Part shown: piece after piece, positions 60,579 to 64,000 of the stretch | Layout: each line of letters begins with the position of its first letter | How positions within the stretch are numbered: position 1 is the stretch's first letter | Source: Poindextera sp965277425 | GTDB taxonomy: Bacteria > Pseudomonadota > Alphaproteobacteria > Caulobacterales > Caulobacteraceae | Direction: 5' to 3' | NCBI GenBank assembly: GCA_965277425.1 | Contig: CBDICR010000005.1 | Coordinates: 496,001 to 560,000 of the forward strand | DNA: 64,000 nucleotides | The notes under the pieces: model-generated | Told to the model about the DNA's origin: nothing | Seen by the model: only the letters and a program-made list of their open reading frames with translations | The model's database searches: none | Translations under genes and position numbers: made by a program

Positions 60579-60590
60579 GTCGAAAGGGGC
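60575..60590 (+). repeat. Target-site duplication, left copy
   Basis: GTGAGTCGAAAGGGGC, identical to 61960-61975 on the far side of the insertion sequence. The nudix stop codon TGA is at 60576-60578, so the insertion began just after the gene. Confidence 0.9.
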
Positions 60591-60650
60591 TGTCGCTAGC
60601 GCGTAAAGATGTCCGGTTTTGGTAGCGCGTGATCTGTCCGCTCGTTCTTG

Positions 60651-60680
60651 TTTTGCTCCGGGGCATGCCCCGGAGCAAAA
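60651..60680. repeat. Perfect 30-bp palindrome inside the insertion sequence
   Basis: Positions 60651-60680 are self-complementary without a spacer (15-bp arms; left arm begins TTTTGCTCCGGGGC, centre GCATGC). It lies between the left-end sites and the transposase stop, where a transcript hairpin would protect the transposase mRNA 3' end or insulate against read-through. The A/T ends are in the wrong order for a classical U-tract terminator. Confidence 0.8.
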
Positions 60681-60700
60681 ACGGCCGTTTGTGGAGCGTG

Positions 60701-61879
60701 TCACGCGGCCTTGTCCTTGTGGTCTTGGATGGCGCCGTCGGCGTCGTAGTCGGCGAGCCGATGGGGTCCCCAGAAGATGGCGATGCAGCCGTCGGGGTAT
60801 TCGTGGACCCGGACGCTGGTCTTGACGAAATGGGGTCTGAGCCGGCTGGGCGGCAGCTGCAGGCGCAGGGTCTTCCACCTGACGGTGTTGTCGTTGCCGA
60901 CGGTGCGCTCTTCCTGGACGCAGAGGATTTCGCGCGCCAGGCCGGCGTGATCGGCCACGAAGCCCGAGCCCTCCTGCTCGGCCGGGACGGCGAAACGGGC
61001 GTTGTGCTCGCCGATATAGGTCTCGGCGAGCCAACGATTGGCGGCGTCGACGCCGGTGATGCCGGCCAGGGCCAGTTCCTTGGGCAGGCGGTCCTGAAGG
61101 GTGAGGAAGGCTCGCTCCGAGCGTCCGCGCGCCTGGGGCGAATAGGCGGCGATGTGCTCGATGCCGAGCTGGGCCAGGGCCCGGCCGACCTGGGTCAGCG
61201 CCGTCCTGGAGACCTTGCCGCCGGCCTCGGGTGTGAAGAAATAGTGGCTGCCACGGTCGGTGTAGAGCGAGCAGAACAGCCCATGGCGTTCGATCACCTC
61301 GCTCAGGCCGCGAAAGGTGGAGACCGTGCCCTCCTCGTCGACCAGGAAGGCCGAATAGATGGCGCTGGTGGCGTCATCCAGGGTGACCACCAGATCGTAC
61401 TTGCGCCCGTCGCCCGGCAGCCAGGCGTGCATCGAGGCGTCCTGGTGCAGCATCATGCCAACCATCGGCCGCCTGGGCCGCTTCTTGCGGTGCGCCGAGC
61501 GCTTCGGCGCCGCCCGGACCAACCCCGACCGTTGCAGCCAGACCTTGGTCACCGTGTAGCCCAGCTTGTAGGCGTGCCGCTTCACCAACTGCTCGTGGAA
61601 ATGCTGCACCGTGAAGTCGCCATAGTGCGCCCGATACAGCCCCAGCATTCGCTCAATCTCCGCCTTCGCCGCGCGCCGGCTCGATGGCCGCAAGCGACGA
61701 TCGGCCAAGCCGGCCGGCCCTTCGTCGTGCAGCCGGTCGCGCCAGCGCCGGAACGTCCGCTCGCTGATCCCCAACATCTCCGCCGCCGCCTCCTGGCCAA
61801 GCTCGCCCCGCTCATGGCGATCCAACAGCTCCTCAAACCGCATCCTGCGTATGCTCTCGTTGATCCGCGCCCGGTCCAT
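60701..61879 (-). CDS. Transposase, ISNCY-type DDE
   Basis: 392 residues, complete. The N-terminal helix-turn-helix is EAAAEMLGISERTFRRWRDRL near residue 31. The rve/DDE core has Asp in MLHQDASMHAWLPGD near 148, Asp in SLYTDRGSHYFF near 210 and Glu in ARGRSERAFLTLQDRL near 255. The Arg/Lys linker (KRSAHRKKRPRRP) precedes the core. Family placement follows from overall resemblance to ISNCY/IS1202-type transposases and the long target duplication. Confidence 0.93.
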   Translation of the reverse strand: MDRARINESIRRMRFEELLDRHERGELGQEAAAEMLGISERTFRRWRDRLHDEGPAGLADRRLRPSSRRAAKAEIERMLGLYRAHYGDFTVQHFHEQLVKRHAYKLGYTVTKVWLQRSGLVRAAPKRSAHRKKRPRRPMVGMMLHQDASMHAWLPGDGRKYDLVVTLDDATSAIYSAFLVDEEGTVSTFRGLSEVIERHGLFCSLYTDRGSHYFFTPEAGGKVSRTALTQVGRALAQLGIEHIAAYSPQARGRSERAFLTLQDRLPKELALAGITGVDAANRWLAETYIGEHNARFAVPAEQEGSGFVADHAGLAREILCVQEERTVGNDNTVRWKTLRLQLPPSRLRPHFVKTSVRVHEYPDGCIAIFWGPHRLADYDADGAIQDHKDKAA

Positions 61880-61959
61880 TCCAGCCCCTCATTCCAGAGG
61901 CGAAAGAAACCGGACACTTCACGAGCTACAAACTCCGGACAGATCACGAGCTAGCCACA

Positions 61960-61975
61960 GTGAGTCGAAAGGGGC
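61960..61975 (+). repeat. Target-site duplication, right copy
   Basis: GTGAGTCGAAAGGGGC, identical to 60575-60590. The rimP promoter region begins directly after it. Confidence 0.9.
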
Positions 61976-62044
61976 TGGCGCGGTCGGCGGCCTCGGCCTA
62001 TATTGTCCTTCACATCGATCGTTAGCGCTGGATGGCGTTTTCGA

Positions 62045-62074
62045 GCGGCGGCCCAAAAGGCCAGCCGCTTTTTT
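62045..62074 (+). terminator. Hairpin with U6 tract in the rimP-nusA leader
   Basis: GCGGC-GGCC-CAAAA-GGCC-A-GCCGC followed by TTTTTT. The stem is 9 bp with one bulged A, the loop 5 nt, and six T follow, only 19 nt before the rimP start. It has the features of an intrinsic terminator in a leader, so it may attenuate rimP-nusA expression; alternatively it ends an upstream transcript. Confidence 0.7.
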
Positions 62075-62093
62075 GTTGGTTCGAGGACCTGAT

Positions 62094-62663
62094 TTGCGCG
62101 GCAAGACGCGTGAAGACCGCTCCGTCTTGGAGCTCATTGATCCGATCGCCGAGGCGATGGGTTATGAGATCGTGCGCGTGCGCCTGACGGGCGGGACCGT
62201 GTCCAGGCGGCTGCAGATCATGGCCGAGGACGCGCACGGCGACATGAATGTCGAGGACTGCGTCAAGCTCTCCCGCGCCATCGGCGAGGTGCTCGAGGCC
62301 GCCGACCCGATCGAGGGCGACTATCTGCTCGAGGTGTCCAGCCCCGGCGTCGACCGCCCCCTGACGCGGCTGAAGGATTTCGCCGCCTATGAAGGCTTCG
62401 AGGCCCGGCTTGAGCTCGACCGGCTGGCCGACGGCCGCAAACGCTTCAAGGGCGAATTGGCCGGCGTCGAGGGCGACAATGTCGCCATCGACCTGGAGGG
62501 CGAGGACGAGACCGCGCTGGTGCCCTTTTCCTGGATCACCGAGGCCAAGCTCGCCCTGACCGACAAGCTCCTCAAACGCGGCGCCGAGCAGCGCGCCGCC
62601 AGACTTGAACACCAAGACAAGCTTCAACACGAACAGGCGCCGCAGGGCGCAAACCCGGAGTAA
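62094..62663 (+). CDS. rimP: Ribosome maturation factor RimP
   Basis: Needed for 30S subunit maturation. It is 189 residues from a TTG at 62094 behind GAGG. ELIDPIAEAMGYEIVRVRLTGG, then LSRAIGEVLEAADPIEGDYLLEVSSPGVDRPLTRLKDF holds the signature EVSSPG-x-DRPL. The C-terminal Sm-like domain and a Gln/Glu-rich tail follow. It is first gene of the rimP-nusA operon, 5 bp before nusA. Confidence 0.94.
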   Translation: MRGKTREDRSVLELIDPIAEAMGYEIVRVRLTGGTVSRRLQIMAEDAHGDMNVEDCVKLSRAIGEVLEAADPIEGDYLLEVSSPGVDRPLTRLKDFAAYEGFEARLELDRLADGRKRFKGELAGVEGDNVAIDLEGEDETALVPFSWITEAKLALTDKLLKRGAEQRAARLEHQDKLQHEQAPQGANPE

Positions 62664-62668
62664 ATCCC

Positions 62669-64000
62669 ATGGCCCTCAGCGGCATTTCCGCCAACCGTCT
62701 CGAACTCCTGCAGATCGCCGACGCCGTGGCGCGCGAGAAGTCGATCGAGCGGGAGATCGTCATCGAGGCGATCGAGGAGGCGGTGCAAAAGGCCGCCCGC
62801 AGCCGCTACGGCGCCGAGCACGACATCCGCGTCCACATCGACCAGAAGACCGGCGAGACCACAATCACCCGGGTGGTCACCGTAGTCGACGACGAGGAGC
62901 CGATCGAAAACACCTACGCCTTCAAGAGCCTGGCCGACGCCAAGCTGGACGACAAGGAGGCCGTGGTCGGCAAGACCTATACCGAGGTGCTGCCGCCCTT
63001 CGAGTTCGGCCGGGTGCAGACGCAAATGGCCCGCCAAGTGGTGACCGGGAAGGTGCGCGACGCCGAGCGCGAGCGCCAATACGAAGAGTTCAAAGATCGC
63101 GTCGGCGAGATCGTCAACGGCTCGGTCAAGCGAGTCGAATACGGCAATATCGTCGTCGACCTCGGCCGCGGCGAAGGCGTCGTGCGCCGCGACCAGGCCA
63201 TCCCGCGCGAGAACTTCCAGGTCGGAGACCGCATCCGCAGCTACATCTACGACGTCCGCCGCGAGGCCAAGGGCCCGCAGATCATGCTGTCCAGGGCCCA
63301 CGGCGGCTTCATGGCCAAGCTGTTCGCCCAGGAGGTCCCGGAGGTCTATGACGGGGTCATCGAGATCCGCGCCATCGCCCGCGATCCCGGCAGCCGCGCC
63401 AAGATGGCGGTGGTTTCCAACGACAGCTCCATCGACCCGGTCGGCGCCTGCGTCGGCATGCGCGGCAGCCGCGTGCAGGCGGTGGTCGCCGAGCTGCAGG
63501 GCGAGAAGATCGACATCATCCCCTGGTCGCCGGACGAGGCCGCCTTCCTGGTCAATGCGCTGGCGCCCGCCGAAGTCTCCAAGGTGGTGATGGACGAGGA
63601 GGACGAACGGGTCGAGGTCGTGGTTCCCGACGAACAGCTGTCCCTGGCCATCGGCCGGCGCGGTCAGAATGTCCGCCTGGCCAGCCAGCTGACCGGCTGG
63701 CAGATCGACATCATGACCGAAAGCCAGGAGAGCGAGCGTCGCCAGCGCGAATTCGCCGAGCGCACCCAGCTCTTCCAGGAGGCGCTGGACGTCGACGAGG
63801 TCATCGCCCAGCTGCTGGTCACCGAGGGGTTCGCCACGGTCGAGGACGTCGCCTATGTCGACGCATCCGAGATCGCCGCCATCGAGGGCTTCGGCGAGGA
63901 CACCGCCGAGGAGCTGCAGGCCCGCGCCCGCGACTTCCTGGAAAAGGAAGCGGCCGAATACGACGAGAAGCGCCGCGAACTGGGCGTCGAGGACGGCCTG
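62669..64000 (+). CDS. nusA: Transcription termination/antitermination factor NusA (partial)
   Basis: 444 codons are in the window and the gene continues past the right edge. It opens ALSGISANRLELLQIADAVAREKSIEREIVI. The S1 domain follows near 135-200 (EIVNGSVKRVEYGNIVVDLG), and the KH domains have VGACVGMRGSRVQAVVAEL and LAIGRRGQNVRLASQLTGW. An acidic helical AR-like repeat (FATVEDVAYVDASEIAAIEGFGEDTAEELQARA) lies near the edge, as in other alphaproteobacteria. NusA modulates pausing, termination and rRNA antitermination. Confidence 0.95.
   Translation, partial: MALSGISANRLELLQIADAVAREKSIEREIVIEAIEEAVQKAARSRYGAEHDIRVHIDQKTGETTITRVVTVVDDEEPIENTYAFKSLADAKLDDKEAVVGKTYTEVLPPFEFGRVQTQMARQVVTGKVRDAERERQYEEFKDRVGEIVNGSVKRVEYGNIVVDLGRGEGVVRRDQAIPRENFQVGDRIRSYIYDVRREAKGPQIMLSRAHGGFMAKLFAQEVPEVYDGVIEIRAIARDPGSRAKMAVVSNDSSIDPVGACVGMRGSRVQAVVAELQGEKIDIIPWSPDEAAFLVNALAPAEVSKVVMDEEDERVEVVVPDEQLSLAIGRRGQNVRLASQLTGWQIDIMTESQESERRQREFAERTQLFQEALDVDEVIAQLLVTEGFATVEDVAYVDASEIAAIEGFGEDTAEELQARARDFLEKEAAEYDEKRRELGVEDGL

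Larger units (their letters stand above)
60591..61959 (-). mobile_element. Insertion sequence, 1369 bp, ISNCY/IS1202-like, intact
   Basis: Ends TGTCGCTAGC... (left) and ...GCTAGCCACA (right) are imperfect terminal inverted repeats. Each end carries two copies of a roughly 21-bp site (core TAGC[G/T]CGT...TGTCCGG) spaced 26 bp apart: 60595-60616 and 60621-60641 at left, 61935-61956 and 61910-61930 at right. Both flanks show a perfect 16-bp direct repeat. One intact transposase gene is inside. All this indicates a recent, potentially active insertion. Confidence 0.92.

Overview
The window is chromosomal DNA of an alphaproteobacterium, most likely a member of the Caulobacteraceae (Caulobacter/Phenylobacterium type). 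The reasons are very high GC, frequent GTG and TTG starts, a chpT histidine phosphotransferase gene next to a cheY-cheR pair, a complete PhyK-EcfG(SigT)-NepR-PhyR general stress locus, LexA boxes of the GTTC-N7-GTTC type, a TTAA-N7-TTAA CtrA box and what appears to be the stress small RNA gsrN. The genus cannot be fixed from sequence reading alone.

Layout. 1-6.6 kb: mutM (partial), ubiE-ubiB, an SOS-boxed lipoprotein with a toxin-nuclease-like domain, coaBC-dut, and comM behind its own SOS box. 6.7-13.2 kb: accessory genes (a low-GC secreted protein, a sensorless hybrid kinase, an AmpG-like permease, an Hsp70-like ATPase, an AbrB/Doc toxin-antitoxin pair). 13.2-22.2 kb: maeB, map-dapB, and a leftward operon rdgB-hemW-rsmI-yraN-SirB1-like-gshB. 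22.2-24.2 kb: an accessory block (DUF2975 and HTH regulators, glyoxalase-like gene) lying between rdgB and rph. 24.2-34.2 kb: rph / hrcA-grpE, a dienelactone hydrolase, a PPOX protein with an upstream palindrome, a HAD-MaoC-ribF run, an MHS permease, and a CysQ-like phosphatase.

34.3-41.7 kb is the regulatory heart: chpT, cheY-cheR, entericidin, phyK-ecfG-nepR, divergent phyR, gsrN and a membrane protein. Five sequences matching the EcfG promoter consensus (GGAAC, 16-17 nt, CGTT) can be read here. They precede nepR, phyR, the entericidin, gsrN and the 41.2 kb membrane protein, so the master regulators and several likely effectors sit together.

41.7-53.1 kb: a CHAP protein, acyltransferase, thpR, a Bax inhibitor-like protein, DUF4037/DUF2794/DUF1223 genes, acnA, and the cytochrome c maturation operon ccmABCDG. 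A CtrA box lies just after ccmG. 53.1-58.6 kb: a MarR regulator with a lysine-rich tail, the tightly coupled operon dapF-mtaB-ftsY-ispZ, and a His-rich PadR regulator with a perfect operator-like repeat. 58.6-64 kb: a decayed zone with the C-terminal remnant of an alcohol dehydrogenase, ahpD-nudix, an intact 1.37 kb insertion sequence with a 16-bp target duplication, then rimP-nusA (partial) behind a possible leader attenuator. No tRNA, rRNA, CRISPR array or prophage was seen.
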